A stretch of DNA of 64,000 nt from Phaeobacter sp. G2 (GCA_025163595.1 CP104100.1:62001-126000); one strand, 5' to 3'. Counted from the first letter of the stretch, positions 52,239-63,532 are shown. The notes: generated by a model from the sequence alone, not told the origin. Made by a program: numbers and translations.

Positions 52239-53795
52239 TTATTGCACCCAGACCTCGACCCGGCGGTTGACCTGGCGGCCCCAGCCACTGTCATCGCAGG
52301 CCATGGGCAGCGCCTCACCAAAGGCATCCACCTGCACCGACACCCGCGCGACGCTGCCTGGCTCCGCCGTGGCCAGCACCGCATCACGCACGCTCTCCGC
52401 CCGCTTCAACGCAATACTCCGGTTGCCGGCCGCCGCTCCGTCCCCATCGGAGAACCCTACAAAATTAAGCACCTTACCGTCGTAAAGCCCGGTTTCCAGC
52501 GCCCGGGCCAATTGTTCCACGTTGCTGCGAGACTGCGCATCCGGGCGGGCAGAGCCTGCTTCGAAGCGAAAAGAGGTGGTCAGACGGCGAAACCCGGTCA
52601 ATCTGCGCACCAGCCGTTGCAATTCTGCCAGTTCTACCTCGGGTCCGGCCGCCAAGATCGCATTGCTCAACCGATCCCCTTGGGCGTTCATCGAAATATG
52701 CTCAGGCGCCTGATCGACAAATCCGGCCCGTCTGATCACGATCTGCGCTCCTGGGCCACGCACATAGGCAAGAAAGTCCCGCGCGACCTTGGCCAGACGG
52801 CGTTGCGGCAGATATAAAAACATCGGCGCCGTCAGCGGGTAGTCTTCGGTTTTGATCCCGCGCCGATTGGCCCGAAGCGAAAACCCGCAGCCCCCTGTCA
52901 GGGTCAACATCCGGGTGGAGCCGACGTTGGAAAAACTGCTGATGCCAATTGCAAAGGGATCGGTCGCAACCCTCCGCACCAGGGCCGCGCCGCGCTCGTG
53001 ATACCGCAGATCCTGCGTCAGCTGCACCCCTGACGCGGCCAAAACCCGATCTGCAAAGCCCTGGGTCAATCCAGAGTTCGCCAGGGGCATATGCACGGAA
53101 ATCGGCGCATCCGGTCCACCCAGCGTCTGCCAATTGGTAATTGCACCGGAAAACACTGCCGCCAGATCCGGGATCGATATCCGCGTGACCGGGTTCTCGG
53201 GCGAGACCACCGGTACCATGGCATCCAGCGCCACAATCCGGCTGCGTTGAGCCACCGTCATATCCCCCAGCCCAGCGGCACGGGCCAGTGTTTGTTCCGT
53301 GGGGCGCATTTCACGCAGGGCCATCACGATATCGGCCTGTTGTGCGATCAAATCGGCAAAGCCCACATCGGTGGTGCTGACCAGAAAGGAAAACCGCGCC
53401 ACAGGACGCCCCGCACGCTGGACCAAAAGATATTCGAAATTGCCGTCAGGCAGGGATTCGCGTTGGGTTTTATAGCCATTGCGCAGGGCAAAACCTTCGA
53501 TCAAGGCCGGCAAAAGAACCTCTGCCATCTGCGCTGAACCGGACAGGGTAACCTCGGCGACAAAATCCGACAGGCTGGGACAGCCTGGCCCTTCGCAACT
53601 GACCCCTGATCCATCAAGCGTCAACTCTCCAAACTTGGTTTCGACCCGATAGAATTCTCCATCGAATCCCAAAAGATTGCCGCTGATCTCAACCACGCCA
53701 TCGGGGGACGACAGGGTGACATCCTGCGCCCGTCCACTGTGCGCAGTGACAAAAAGGAGAAGTGCGGCGCAAACCGCCGCACGAAAATTGACCAT
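52239..53795 (-). CDS. Secreted phosphate-binding-protein-like/OmpA fusion
   Basis: A 518-residue protein: a signal peptide (about 1-23), then a PstS-like type 2 periplasmic binding domain (about 90-380, with a VPVVSPENPVTRISIPDLAAVFSG core as in phosphate-binding proteins), then an OmpA/MotB peptidoglycan-binding domain (about 400-518). Clear OmpA markers are LNFVGFSDGDG, NRSIALKRAESVRDAV and WGRQVNRRVEVWV. It should sit in the periplasm anchored to peptidoglycan. The ligand is not shown. The next leftward gene upstream encodes an unknown anchored protein. Confidence 0.8.
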   Translation of the reverse strand: MVNFRAAVCAALLLFVTAHSGRAQDVTLSSPDGVVEISGNLLGFDGEFYRVETKFGELTLDGSGVSCEGPGCPSLSDFVAEVTLSGSAQMAEVLLPALIEGFALRNGYKTQRESLPDGNFEYLLVQRAGRPVARFSFLVSTTDVGFADLIAQQADIVMALREMRPTEQTLARAAGLGDMTVAQRSRIVALDAMVPVVSPENPVTRISIPDLAAVFSGAITNWQTLGGPDAPISVHMPLANSGLTQGFADRVLAASGVQLTQDLRYHERGAALVRRVATDPFAIGISSFSNVGSTRMLTLTGGCGFSLRANRRGIKTEDYPLTAPMFLYLPQRRLAKVARDFLAYVRGPGAQIVIRRAGFVDQAPEHISMNAQGDRLSNAILAAGPEVELAELQRLVRRLTGFRRLTTSFRFEAGSARPDAQSRSNVEQLARALETGLYDGKVLNFVGFSDGDGAAAGNRSIALKRAESVRDAVLATAEPGSVARVSVQVDAFGEALPMACDDSGWGRQVNRRVEVWVQ

Positions 53796-53819
53796 GTGAA
53801 GTCCTGAATTAGCTGCAGA

Positions 53820-54785
53820 TTATCTTGCAGCGATTTTCAGGTTTTCTACCAGATTATTCAACACCAGAAAATCACCAGTTGCCGTGCAATCTGGCATGTT
53901 GAGAACCAGATCCCGCGTTTGAACCCGTCCGGCGACAACCCGCAGGCTCTGCGCTGCGATTTCGCGGCCACAATTTATTTCGGTGATCTCTGCCTCGATA
54001 CTGATTTCGATGACACCCGCTTGTGCGGCGGGCGCGCCCGTATCTCTTTGAAAGCTATAAATCTCTGCCAGGCGCGGCACCAGTTGAGCGGCATCGCCTA
54101 GCTGAACCATCTTGCCAGCGGAGGCCTGATTTGGATCAGCCCCATGCCAGACGTGACCGTTTTCGCCGTATTGCGCCCCGAACTCGCGGGCATGTATTTC
54201 GAACCCGCTGTTGCCGCTCCATTGCACCACAACCCGGTCGACCTCTGCCATATCCGGCACCGCCACCTGCACAACCGCACCCACAGTCGCCGGGTCTGCA
54301 TCCGTCGTAAGACTGGCAGGCTCAACAATAAAAGTGGCCATGCTGGACAGCGCTGGGATCACCAGATCCAGCTGCCCGTCCGGTCCAAGTGTTTCTGTGA
54401 CCATCATGCCCTGATGGTGCAGGGTAATCCGTTCATTTCCCCGGCAAGGCGCGGCGATTTTCAGCGCCACCAAGGCGCCAGGAAGAGCGGTAGCACCTGC
54501 CGTCACACCGCAGGCTGCAACCGGCAACTGACGGCCCCTAGTGGGTTGATCCGAAGCAGTGGTTTCATCTTCATCCGCAAGATCAGGGTTCGCAGATGTC
54601 AGGGTAATTTTTTCGATGGAAATCGGTTTGGCCAACGCCGGTTCCTGCGGCAACTGCTGTCCAGCCAGATCAGAATCGCCGCCCGAACCCGCAGGCGCAA
54701 CGGTGGAAGGCTGCATAAAGAAGCCAATCCCCAAGGCACAGGCCGCCGTGGCCGCGCTGATCAGAAGTATGCGTTTGTTCAGCAT
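53820..54785 (-). CDS. Membrane-anchored periplasmic protein of unknown function
   Basis: A 321-residue protein with one N-terminal hydrophobic helix (ILLISAATAACALGIGFFM) and a periplasmic body. The body has several cysteines (VAACGV, AAPCRGNE, EINCGREI, MPDCTATG) that could form disulfides, and a beta-rich stretch about residues 100-200. No family motif is recognised. GGAGAG precedes the chosen ATG. It lies 24 bp upstream of the PstS/OmpA fusion on the same strand, so joint expression is likely. Confidence 0.7.
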   Translation of the reverse strand: MLNKRILLISAATAACALGIGFFMQPSTVAPAGSGGDSDLAGQQLPQEPALAKPISIEKITLTSANPDLADEDETTASDQPTRGRQLPVAACGVTAGATALPGALVALKIAAPCRGNERITLHHQGMMVTETLGPDGQLDLVIPALSSMATFIVEPASLTTDADPATVGAVVQVAVPDMAEVDRVVVQWSGNSGFEIHAREFGAQYGENGHVWHGADPNQASAGKMVQLGDAAQLVPRLAEIYSFQRDTGAPAAQAGVIEISIEAEITEINCGREIAAQSLRVVAGRVQTRDLVLNMPDCTATGDFLVLNNLVENLKIAAR

Positions 54786-54964
54786 TTCAACTCTCCAACG
54801 CCCGATCAATAAACCTAATTCGGGCCTTTAGATCTGACCCGCAAAAGGAGGCCGGTTTATGGCCACCCGTTGATATGATTTGGGCATTTACCCTCAGTTT
54901 GACCAAATAGGGCGCAGCGATCTGCCACGCCGTTTTGGTGAACTCGGGATTAGAGCTAGCCAAA

Positions 54965-54992
54965 AAGAATTAACCCCGACCAAAGGCCGGGG
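54965..54992 (-). terminator. Rho-independent terminator of secA
   Basis: CCCCGACC (54974-54981) and GGCCGGGG (54985-54992) pair over AAA with one wobble. Read on the minus strand the stem runs into TTAATTCTTTTT. It is about 65 bp beyond the secA stop. Confidence 0.8.
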
Positions 54993-55057
54993 CTATTTAT
55001 GATTAGTTTATGATGTATCACAACGGGCCGTACTGCGGCACGTTTATAAGGACAGGG

Positions 55058-57763
55058 TCAGGTCAGACGTCCGTGGCAATGTTTGAACTTTTTACCCGAT
55101 CCGCAGGGACATTTGTCATTGCGCGACGGGTTGCCCCAGGTTGAGGGATCATCCTCAACAAATCCGGGCGCCGCATCCTCTGGGTTGGCTTCTGGCGTTG
55201 CAGCAGCCCCACCCAACGCCATTTGCTGCATGGCAGCCTGACGTGCGGCCATTTCAGCCAACATCTTCTGCTGCTCTTCATCGGTCATTGGACGCACCCG
55301 GCTCAGCTGCTGGGTCACATCTTCGCGCAGGGAATCGAGCATGGTTTCAAACAGCTGGAAGCTCTCGTTTTTATACTCGTTCAGCGGATCACGCTGTGCG
55401 TAGCCGCGGAAGCTCACGACCGAGCGCAAATGTTCCAGCGTCAACAGATGTTCACGCCATTTGGCATCAATGGTCTGCAGCAGCACCTGTTTTTCGATGT
55501 TGCGCATGCTTTCCGGACCAAAGGCTGTGGTCTTTTCCTGCATCATCTGGTCAGCGGCTTCGGCCAGGCGTTCCGACATCTGCTCATCGTCGACGCCCTC
55601 TTCGGCGGCCCAGTCAGCTACCGGCGCATCCATGCTCAGCTTTTCCAAAACAGCAGCATGCAGGCCCTCAATGTCCCACTGCTCGGCATAGGTTTTGGGC
55701 GGCATATAGGTGTCGATCAACTCTTCGATCACTTCATGGCGCATATCGCCGACGATTTCAGACAGGTCTTCGGCTGCCATGATTTCACGACGCTGACCAA
55801 AGATCACCTTACGCTGGTCATTCATCACATCGTCAAATTTGAGCACGTTCTTACGCATGTCAAAGTTACGACCCTCGACCTTGGCCTGGGCGCGTTCCAG
55901 CGATTTGTTCACCCAGGGGTGAATGATCGCTTCACCTTCCTTCATGCCAAGGCTCGACAGAACCTTATCCAGCCGCTCAGAGCCAAAGATCCGCATCAGA
56001 TCGTCTTCGAGACTGAGATAGAAACAGGTGCGCCCTGGATCCCCCTGGCGACCAGAACGGCCGCGCAGCTGATTGTCGATCCGGCGGCTTTCGTGACGTT
56101 CAGAGGCCATCACACAAAGGCCACCCGCCTCCAGAACCTTTTTCTTTTCTTCGGCGTGCTTAGCTTCTTCCTCAGCCCGCAGAGCGACAGGATCCGCATC
56201 CGGGTTGGCCTCAAGCGCCGCCATCACGATCATATCGACATTGCCGCCCAGCTGAATATCAGTCCCCCGGCCCGCCATATTGGTGGCGATGGTCACCGCG
56301 TTGAGCCGACCCGCATCCGCAACGATCTGGGCTTCCTGCTCGTGGTGACGGGCGTTCAGCACGTTATGTTTGATGCCCTCTTTCTGCAGCATCATGCTCA
56401 GCAGTTCGGACTTCTCGATTGAGGTGGTCCCCAACAACACCGGCTGGCCTTTGGCATGGGCGGTCTTTGTCTCATCCACCATGGCCTGGAACTTTTCAGC
56501 CGCCGTGCGGTAGACCCGGTCGTCCTCGTCCACCCGTGCGATGGGTTTGTTTGTCGGCACTTCAACCACGCCCAGACCGTAGATTTCGGCAAATTCCTCG
56601 GCTTCGGTCAGGGCTGTGCCGGTCATGCCGGACAGCTTGTCATAAAGGCGGAAGTAGTTCTGGAAGGTGACAGAGGCCAGCGTGGTGTTCTCCGGCTGGA
56701 TATTGACCTCTTCCTTGGCCTCGATCGCCTGATGCAGCCCCTCAGAAAGACGGCGCCCCGCCATCATCCGTCCGGTGAATTCATCAATCAGCACCACCTC
56801 GCCATCGCGCACGATGTAATCCTTGTCCCGCTGGAACAACTTATGTGCCCGCAGAGCCGAATTCACATGGTGCACCACGGTGGTGCTTTCAGGGTCATAC
56901 AATGAGGCCTCTGCCTCCAGCAGGCCGTGCTCGCGCAGGGTCTGTTCGAGAAAGTCATTGCCTTCCTCGGTGAAGGTTACACCACGGGTTTTTTCATCAA
57001 TTTCGTAGTGTTCTTCCGACAAAAGAGGGATCATCTTGTCGATGGTAATATAGAGCTCCGAACGATCTTCTGCCGGGCCAGAGATAATCAGCGGTGTCCG
57101 CGCTTCGTCGATCAGGATCGAGTCGACCTCATCCACGATGGCAAAGTTGTGCTGCTTTTGGAAAACTTGATCCAGGCTGGGCTTCATGTTGTCGCGCAGA
57201 TAGTCAAAGCCAAGTTCGTTATTGGTGGCATAGGTGACATCGCAACCATAGGCCGCCATCTTTTCTTCATCAGGCTGCCCCGACCAGATCACACCTGTTG
57301 TCATGCCAAGCGCATCAAAGACCTTGCTCATCCATTCGGAGTCACGTTTGGCCAGATATTCGTTCACCGTCACCACATGCACGCCACGTCCGGTCAGCGC
57401 ATTCAGATAGGCCGGGAGGGTCGCCACAAGGGTTTTCCCCTCGCCGGTCTTCATCTCGGAGATGTTCCCCTGATGCAGGAAGATCCCGCCCATCAGCTGG
57501 GTATCAAAGGCCCGCAAGCCCAGGGCCCGGCGTGCACCTTCGCGCGCATTGGCAAAGGCCTCGGGCAACAGCGCATCCAGTGACTCGCCCTCCAGAGCCC
57601 GCTTGCGCAGCTCAACGGTTTTGTCTTTGAGACCCTCGTCGCTGAGTTTCTCGAACGTGTCTTCCAGCGCATTGATTTGAGCAACCAATGGCCGTGTCGC
57701 CTTGATTTTACGGTCATTCGGTGTCCCGAAAACCTTTTTGGCGAGTGTTCCGATACCCAGCAT
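55058..57763 (-). CDS. secA: Preprotein translocase ATPase SecA
   Basis: A 901-residue motor that drives preproteins through SecYEG. The Walker [14 protein letters not shown] and Walker [22 protein letters not shown] lie in the first nucleotide-binding domain; [14 protein letters not shown] ([15 protein letters not shown]) and [10 protein letters not shown] mark the second. The C-terminal zinc tail is [15 protein letters not shown], which binds SecB. The ATG before [12 protein letters not shown] is chosen, with GGAG upstream. It is divergent from a periplasmic foldase gene. Confidence 0.97.
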   Translation of the reverse strand: MLGIGTLAKKVFGTPNDRKIKATRPLVAQINALEDTFEKLSDEGLKDKTVELRKRALEGESLDALLPEAFANAREGARRALGLRAFDTQLMGGIFLHQGNISEMKTGEGKTLVATLPAYLNALTGRGVHVVTVNEYLAKRDSEWMSKVFDALGMTTGVIWSGQPDEEKMAAYGCDVTYATNNELGFDYLRDNMKPSLDQVFQKQHNFAIVDEVDSILIDEARTPLIISGPAEDRSELYITIDKMIPLLSEEHYEIDEKTRGVTFTEEGNDFLEQTLREHGLLEAEASLYDPESTTVVHHVNSALRAHKLFQRDKDYIVRDGEVVLIDEFTGRMMAGRRLSEGLHQAIEAKEEVNIQPENTTLASVTFQNYFRLYDKLSGMTGTALTEAEEFAEIYGLGVVEVPTNKPIARVDEDDRVYRTAAEKFQAMVDETKTAHAKGQPVLLGTTSIEKSELLSMMLQKEGIKHNVLNARHHEQEAQIVADAGRLNAVTIATNMAGRGTDIQLGGNVDMIVMAALEANPDADPVALRAEEEAKHAEEKKKVLEAGGLCVMASERHESRRIDNQLRGRSGRQGDPGRTCFYLSLEDDLMRIFGSERLDKVLSSLGMKEGEAIIHPWVNKSLERAQAKVEGRNFDMRKNVLKFDDVMNDQRKVIFGQRREIMAAEDLSEIVGDMRHEVIEELIDTYMPPKTYAEQWDIEGLHAAVLEKLSMDAPVADWAAEEGVDDEQMSERLAEAADQMMQEKTTAFGPESMRNIEKQVLLQTIDAKWREHLLTLEHLRSVVSFRGYAQRDPLNEYKNESFQLFETMLDSLREDVTQQLSRVRPMTDEEQQKMLAEMAARQAAMQQMALGGAAATPEANPEDAAPGFVEDDPSTWGNPSRNDKCPCGSGKKFKHCHGRLT

Positions 57764-57942
57764 GTGTTCTCCAACGATCCTCTTGGTGGCCCTGATGTCA
57801 GGCAGGCTTGCCCGTCGTGGTCGCAACCCATAAACAATAGTGGAAACGACGGTCCGGCCCCGGGCCTCTTTTGGGATGTAAGGGGCAGGAAAATAAGTGT
57901 CAACGCCGCGCCCCTTTGCGGCCCGGGAATAGGAAGAATTCA

Positions 57943-58794
57943 ATGCGTAAAGGTCTCACTTTTTTGCAAGGTACAGCAGTGGCTCTATTTATGGCCCTGC
58001 CCCTGCCTGCATTGGCCGCGCCACATGCCAATACCGTGATTGCAACCGTCAACGGCGAAGAGATCACGCTGGGTCACATGATCATGGCCCGCGACAGTCT
58101 GCCAGAGCAGTACAAGCAATTGCCGGATGATGTGCTGTATAATGCCATCCTTGATCAGCTGGTGCAGCAAACCGCGCTAAAGCAGGAGCTGCACGGCGGT
58201 GTGCCCCAGTATGTACAACTGGCGGTTGAAAACGAACAACGCGCCCTGCTGGCCGCCAATGTCATCGAAACCGTGATGAACTCCGCGAGCAATGAAGAGG
58301 CTCTGCGTCAGGCCTATGAGGATAGATACTCGGATGGCGACGGCGGTGACGAATTCAACGCCGCGCATATTCTGGTTGAAACCCAGGAAGACGCGCTAGA
58401 GATCAAATCCGAGCTGGATACCGGAGCCGATTTTTCCATCATGGCGAAAGAACGCTCGACCGGACCCTCCGGCCCCAATGGCGGCGATCTGGGCTGGTTT
58501 ACCAAGGGACGCATGGTGCCCGAATTCGAACAGGCCGTGCTGGAGCTGCGGGCCGGGGAAATCTCTGATCCCGTAGAGACCCAGTTTGGCTGGCACCTGA
58601 TCCTGCTCAAAGAGCGGCGCAAGACCGCTGCCCCCGCCTTTGAAGAGGTCCGCGAAGCGCTTCAACAGGAACTGCAGAGTGCCGCTGTCGAGGCCCGCGT
58701 CAGCGATCTGACCGCTGCAGCAATCATAGAACGTCCTGAAATTGACGATCTCGACCCCGCGATTTTGCGCGATCTGAGCCTGGTAAGGAACTAG
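57943..58794 (+). CDS. Periplasmic parvulin-type peptidyl-prolyl isomerase
   Basis: A 283-residue foldase with a signal peptide (about 1-24, [16 protein letters not shown]), an N-terminal SurA-like region and a parvulin domain about residues 130-235: [35 protein letters not shown] and [12 protein letters not shown]. It assists folding of exported proteins, matching its divergent position beside secA. AGGAAG lies seven bases before the ATG. Confidence 0.88.
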   Translation: MRKGLTFLQGTAVALFMALPLPALAAPHANTVIATVNGEEITLGHMIMARDSLPEQYKQLPDDVLYNAILDQLVQQTALKQELHGGVPQYVQLAVENEQRALLAANVIETVMNSASNEEALRQAYEDRYSDGDGGDEFNAAHILVETQEDALEIKSELDTGADFSIMAKERSTGPSGPNGGDLGWFTKGRMVPEFEQAVLELRAGEISDPVETQFGWHLILLKERRKTAAPAFEEVREALQQELQSAAVEARVSDLTAAAIIERPEIDDLDPAILRDLSLVRN

Positions 58795-58796
58795 TT

Positions 58797-60023
58797 ATGG
58801 GCGATAGCCTCCCCCGTTCGCCTTTGGCGCCCTCTTCCTTTCCGCAACTGCCCGTGATTAAAGGCCTGCGTCTTTGCGCTGGGGCCGCCGGGGTGAAATA
58901 CCAGGGCCGCAACGATGTGATGCTGGCGGTGATGGATCCCGGCACCACGGTTGCCGGCACCTTCACCCGCTCCAAAACCCGTTCGGCGCCGGTACGCGAT
59001 TGTCAGGCAAAACTTGGCGGTGACAGTTCTGCCGGAGCTGCCATTCTGGTAAATTCTGGCAATTCCAACGCCTTTACCGGCCATTACGGTCAAACCTCGG
59101 TGGCAGAGATCTGTGCCGCAGTGGCTGACATCACCGGCCTGCCCGAGGCGCGTATCTTTACCGCCTCCACCGGTGTCATTGGCGAGCCCCTGCCCCATGA
59201 CCGCATCATCGCCCAGATCAAAGATCTGAACGATGGCCTGGACGCGACGGCGCTGGAAGCCGCTGCAGAGGCGATCATGACCACCGACACCTTTGCAAAG
59301 GGGGCCTCGGCCGAGGTGACCATTGGTGGTGAAACCGTATCGATTGCCGGTATCGCCAAAGGCTCCGGTATGATCGCACCGGATATGGCCACCATGCTGG
59401 TTTATATCTTCACCGATGCACAGCTGCCGCAAGCCACCCTACAGGCCGAGCTCAGCCGTCTTTGTGACCGCAGTTTCAACTGCATCACTGTGGACAGTGA
59501 CACCTCCACCTCGGACAGTCTGATGCTCTGTGCTACCGGTGCTTCCGGGGTTGATGTCTCTGACAGTGCTGAATTTTCCCAGGCGCTGGAAGCCGTGATG
59601 CTGGACCTGTCGCACCAGGTGGTGCGCGACGGCGAAGGCGCGACCAAATTTGTCGAGATCCAGATCACCGGTGCGGTGTCGGATGCCGAAGCAAAGATCC
59701 ACGGGCTTTCCATTGCCAACTCACCGCTGGTGAAAACCGCAATTGCCGGCGAAGATCCCAATTGGGGTCGGGTGGTGATGGCCATCGGCAAATCCGGGGC
59801 CGAAGCTGACAGAGACCTGCTGTCGATCTCCTTTGGTGATGTTCTGGTGGCCGAAAAGGGCTGGGTTTCCCCCAATTACCGCGAAGAAGACGGCGCTGCC
59901 CAGATGACCCGCGATGAGATCACCATCAAGGTGGACCTGGGCCTGGGGGATGGAACCTGCACTGTCTGGACCTGCGATTTGACCCATCAATACATCACCA
60001 TCAATGCGGATTACCGATCATGA
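58797..60023 (+). CDS. argJ: Bifunctional ornithine acetyltransferase/N-acetylglutamate synthase
   Basis: A 408-residue arginine-biosynthesis enzyme. It is cleaved autocatalytically before the threonine in GMIAPDMATML near residue 200, giving alpha and beta chains. The oxyanion motif VNSGNSNAFTG and the C-terminal HQYITINADYRS are typical of ArgJ. It starts two bases after the foldase gene and overlaps mutT by ATGA. Confidence 0.95.
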   Translation: MGDSLPRSPLAPSSFPQLPVIKGLRLCAGAAGVKYQGRNDVMLAVMDPGTTVAGTFTRSKTRSAPVRDCQAKLGGDSSAGAAILVNSGNSNAFTGHYGQTSVAEICAAVADITGLPEARIFTASTGVIGEPLPHDRIIAQIKDLNDGLDATALEAAAEAIMTTDTFAKGASAEVTIGGETVSIAGIAKGSGMIAPDMATMLVYIFTDAQLPQATLQAELSRLCDRSFNCITVDSDTSTSDSLMLCATGASGVDVSDSAEFSQALEAVMLDLSHQVVRDGEGATKFVEIQITGAVSDAEAKIHGLSIANSPLVKTAIAGEDPNWGRVVMAIGKSGAEADRDLLSISFGDVLVAEKGWVSPNYREEDGAAQMTRDEITIKVDLGLGDGTCTVWTCDLTHQYITINADYRS

Positions 60024-60418
60024 AAACCGTTCTGGTGTCCGCTGTCGCGCTGATTGATATTGAGGGGCGGGTGCTGCTGGCACAGCGCCCCGAGGGCAAA
60101 TCCATGGCCGGTCTGTGGGAGTTTCCCGGCGGCAAGATCGAAACCGGCGAAACACCCGAAGCAGCCCTGATACGCGAATTGCAGGAGGAACTGGGCATCG
60201 ACACCTGGTCTTCCTGCCTGGCACCGCTGACCTTTGCCAGCCACAGCTATGAGACCTTTCACCTGCTGATGCCGCTGTTTGCCTGTCGCAAGTGGGACGG
60301 CATTCCACAGGCCCGCGAGGGGCAAACCCTAAAATGGGTCCGTCCGCAGGATTTGCGCAGCTACCCCATGCCTGCCGCAGACATCCCGCTGATCCCCATT
60401 TTGCGCGACTGGCTGTAA
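60020..60418 (+). CDS. mutT: 8-oxo-dGTP diphosphatase (Nudix)
   Basis: A 132-residue Nudix hydrolase that removes mutagenic 8-oxo-dGTP from the nucleotide pool. The complete Nudix box runs from GGKIETGETP to RELQEELGI around residues 37-59. The start overlaps argJ. A terminator lies 22 bp downstream. Confidence 0.9.
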   Translation: MKTVLVSAVALIDIEGRVLLAQRPEGKSMAGLWEFPGGKIETGETPEAALIRELQEELGIDTWSSCLAPLTFASHSYETFHLLMPLFACRKWDGIPQAREGQTLKWVRPQDLRSYPMPAADIPLIPILRDWL

Positions 60419-60439
60419 ACTGGCGCTAGAACCCAAAGC

Positions 60440-60476
60440 AAACAGGGCCTCTGCATCATCGCGTGCGGCCCTGTTT
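60440..60476 (+). terminator. Terminator of the foldase-argJ-mutT operon
   Basis: AAACAGGGCC (60440-60449) and GGCCCTGTTT (60467-60476) are perfect 10-bp arms with a 17-nt loop. A second stem with the same words, CCTGTTT/AAACAGG, follows at 60492-60511. Confidence 0.7.
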
Positions 60477-60511
60477 ATGCGCTCCCTGCAGCCTGTTTTG
60501 CACTAAACAGG

Positions 60512-60950
60512 ACCATCATGTGGGCCTTCATGCCAAGCGACCAGAAAATAACCGTTAAATGCCTGAAGTTTTCTAAAAATGATTCGCACCGCGAATCACC
60601 AGAAACCTTTTGTTAACTATTTTGTCAGAAATTGGGCAGAACATTAACAAACCCACTCAAAATAGCGTTTATTCAAGGTCAACACAGACGACCAGAGGAT
60701 CTCAAAACGGCTCTATGTTCTCCCCAGGACGCCAACAAGAGATCCTCGGCAGGTTCATACAGGCAGTACCTATCGTGCAGTGCAGCTATAAGATCCTCAA
60801 GGATCATCACTTATCGCGCTGCTCTCGAAAGACCACCACTCACTCACAGAACCGGGGCAGCCATTGGCTGCCCCATCTGCGTTTTGACCTGGTTGCACGG
60901 GCGCACCGACATCCACAAAAACGAAGGCAGACAAAAACCAGTCTGCAAAA
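60512..60950. other. AT-richer, hairpin-rich spacer between mutT and infB
   Basis: No credible gene is seen. Perfect stems include TGATTCGC/GCGAATCA (60580-60598), GAGGATCTC/GAGATCCTC (60695-60747), GATCCT/AGGATC (60792-60805), GGGGCAGCC/GGCTGCCCC (60854-60874) and GCAGAC/GTCTGC (60927-60946). The left part (60540-60690) is markedly AT-rich for this genome. A structured small RNA is possible but not shown. Confidence 0.5.
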
Positions 60951-60980
60951 GAAAAAGCCCCGGCTGAACTGCCAGGGCTT
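60951..60980 (-). terminator. Rho-independent terminator of infB
   Basis: AAGCCCCGGC (60955-60964) and GCCAGGGCTT (60971-60980) pair with one wobble over a 6-nt loop. On the minus strand the stem runs into TTTTTC. It is about 37 bp after the infB stop. Confidence 0.82.
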
Positions 60981-61016
60981 TCTGTGTCTTAACTGATCAG
61001 GGATCAATCAAAGCGA

Positions 61017-63524
61017 TTAGTCGAGGTTACGCTCAACTTCTTGACGCTCAAAGATCTCGATAACGTCATCAGCGCGGATATCTTCGTAGTTCTCAAAGGC
61101 CATGCCGCATTCCTGACCAGACTGCACTTCAGCAACCTCGTCCTTGAAACGCTTCAGGGTCTTCAGAGTGCCTTCGTGGATAACCACGTTGTCACGCAGC
61201 AGACGCACACCAGCAGACCGGCGAGCAACGCCTTCGGTAACCAGACAGCCGGCGACCTTGCCAACGTTGGAGACCTTAAAGACATCTTTGATCTGCGCGT
61301 AACCAATAAAGGTCTCTTTGATCTCGGCGCTGAGCAGACCAGAAGCGGCCTTTTTCACGTCGTCGACCAGATCGTAGATCACCGAATAATAGCGGATCTC
61401 AACGCCTTTTTGGTTGGCAGTGTTCCGCGCCGAGGTATTGGCCCGAACGTTAAAGCCCATGACAGGGGCGCCGGAGGCTTCGGCCAGGGCGATATCCGTC
61501 TCGGTGATGGCGCCAACGCCAGAGTGCAGAACCCGTACGCGAACTTCCTCGTTGCCGATCTTGTCCATCGCCTGAACGATGGCTTCGGCAGAGCCCTGCA
61601 CGTCAGCTTTGACCAGAATGGGCAGCTCAGAGACGGTTTCGTCGTCCTTGGCCTTCTGCATCAACTGTTCCAGGGTTGTCGCAGCACCAGCAGCAGCGCG
61701 CTGGTCCTTGGCAGCCTGGGCGCGGTATTCAGCGATCTCACGGGCCTGTGCCTCGGTGTCGGTCACGTTCAACACGTCACCCGCTTCGGGTGTCCCATTG
61801 AGACCCAGAACCTCGACAGGAACCGAAGGACCGGCTTCCTGCACCCGCTCACCCTTGTCGTTGATCAGAGCACGGACCTTACCGTATTGCTCACCCACAA
61901 CAAAGATATCACCCTGGCGCAGAGTACCGTTCTGAACCAGAACAGTGGCGACTGGGCCGCGGCCCACGTCCAGCTGAGCCTCGATCACGGCACCCTGGGC
62001 GGCACGATCGGGGTTGGCTTTCAGTTCCAGAATTTCGGACTGCAGCGCGATGGCTTCCAGAAGTTGATCCAGGCCCTGTCCCGTATGGGCAGACACCTCA
62101 ACGTCCTGAACATCACCGGACATGGCTTCAACGATGACTTCGTGCTGCAACAAGTCTGTGCGCACCTTCATCGGATCCGCAGCGGGCTTGTCACATTTGT
62201 TGATCGCAACAATCATCGGTACTTCGGCTGCCTTGGCATGCGCAATAGCTTCGATGGTCTGCGGCATCACCGCGTCATCTGCAGCCACAACCAGAACCAC
62301 GATATCCGTAACCTGCGCGCCGCGCGACCGCATCGAGGTAAAGGCAGCGTGACCCGGCGTATCAAGGAAGCTCAGCACGGTGCCGCTTTCGGTGGTGACC
62401 TGATAGGCACCGATGTGCTGGGTGATGCCACCGGCCTCACCGGCCACAACGCGGGCGTTGCGGATGGCGTCTAGGATCGAGGTTTTACCGTGGTCAACGT
62501 GACCCATGATGGTGATCACAGGAGGACGCGACTTCAGGTCTTCTTCTTTATCTTTCACTTCGTTGATCACATCTTCGACGTCAGACGCCGAAACGCGGAC
62601 AACCTTGTGGCCGAATTCTTCGATGATCAATTCCGCTGTATCGGCGTCGATGGTCTGGTTCTGTGTGACCATCATACCCATCTGCATCAGCGATTTCACA
62701 ACCGCACCAACACGTTCTGACATCCGGTTTGCCAACTCAGAAACCAGGATCGCCTCGGGCAGCTGCACTTCGCGCAAAACCTTTTCGCGCTCGACCGTGC
62801 CACCCATCGCTTTTTGACGGGCGCGCTCTTGCTTACGCTTCATCGAGGCCATGGACCGGTGACGGTTGCCCGCCCCCCCTGTGGCCTGACCCAGTGTCAG
62901 CTTGCCGGAACGACGGTTGTCGTCGCCAGTACGCGCCTTGGCGCTGCGTCCACGCTCTTCACGTTCACGATCAGATTTGCGCGGTGTCTGCGCAGGCGCT
63001 GGCTTTGAGGCAGGGTTGTTGCGTGGCGCGGCGGCGCCAGCCCCAGCCGCAGGGGCTGCGGCCTTGGCTGCGGGCTCGGCAGAGCGTTTTGCAGCTTCTG
63101 CAGCCTCGCGCTTTTTGCGCTCTTCTTCTTCGGCCTTTTGACGGGCCTTTTCTTCCGCTTCGCGCTGTTCGCGTTCCTTGGCCTCAGCCTCGGCACGGCG
63201 ACGGGCGCGTTCTTCCTCGCGGGCTTTTTCTTCCGCTTCGCGCTTGGCCGCGTCTTCAACTTCGCGGGCCTTTGCAGCCTGCAACGCCTTCAGGCGGCGG
63301 CTCATCTCTGCATCGGTAATCCCGGCAGGCCGACGCGAACCGTCGGTTGCAGGCGCGGCATTGCCGCCCTTGTTGCCACCCGGCTTGGGCACCACAACGC
63401 GTTTGCGTTTGGTTTCCACCACGACATTCTTGGTCCGCCCGTGGCTAAAGCTCTGTTTTACATTCCCAGGCCGGGAACCGCCGCCACGCAGACCCAAGGT
63501 CTTTTTGCCGTCACTATCGCTCAT
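61017..63524 (-). CDS. infB: Translation initiation factor IF-2
   Basis: An 835-residue GTPase that places initiator tRNA on the ribosome. The N-terminal third is a charged, Glu/Arg/Ala-rich region (about residues 75-165) that is probably a long helix. The GTPase motifs are [11 protein letters not shown] (G1), DTPGHAAF (G3) and INKCDKP (G4), followed by domains II-IV with [10 protein letters not shown] near the end. It lies 8 bp after the YlxR/L7Ae gene, the normal nusA-ylxR-infB order. Confidence 0.96.
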   Translation of the reverse strand: MSDSDGKKTLGLRGGGSRPGNVKQSFSHGRTKNVVVETKRKRVVVPKPGGNKGGNAAPATDGSRRPAGITDAEMSRRLKALQAAKAREVEDAAKREAEEKAREEERARRRAEAEAKEREQREAEEKARQKAEEEERKKREAAEAAKRSAEPAAKAAAPAAGAGAAAPRNNPASKPAPAQTPRKSDREREERGRSAKARTGDDNRRSGKLTLGQATGGAGNRHRSMASMKRKQERARQKAMGGTVEREKVLREVQLPEAILVSELANRMSERVGAVVKSLMQMGMMVTQNQTIDADTAELIIEEFGHKVVRVSASDVEDVINEVKDKEEDLKSRPPVITIMGHVDHGKTSILDAIRNARVVAGEAGGITQHIGAYQVTTESGTVLSFLDTPGHAAFTSMRSRGAQVTDIVVLVVAADDAVMPQTIEAIAHAKAAEVPMIVAINKCDKPAADPMKVRTDLLQHEVIVEAMSGDVQDVEVSAHTGQGLDQLLEAIALQSEILELKANPDRAAQGAVIEAQLDVGRGPVATVLVQNGTLRQGDIFVVGEQYGKVRALINDKGERVQEAGPSVPVEVLGLNGTPEAGDVLNVTDTEAQAREIAEYRAQAAKDQRAAAGAATTLEQLMQKAKDDETVSELPILVKADVQGSAEAIVQAMDKIGNEEVRVRVLHSGVGAITETDIALAEASGAPVMGFNVRANTSARNTANQKGVEIRYYSVIYDLVDDVKKAASGLLSAEIKETFIGYAQIKDVFKVSNVGKVAGCLVTEGVARRSAGVRLLRDNVVIHEGTLKTLKRFKDEVAEVQSGQECGMAFENYEDIRADDVIEIFERQEVERNLD

Positions 63525-63532
63525 AAAGCTCT

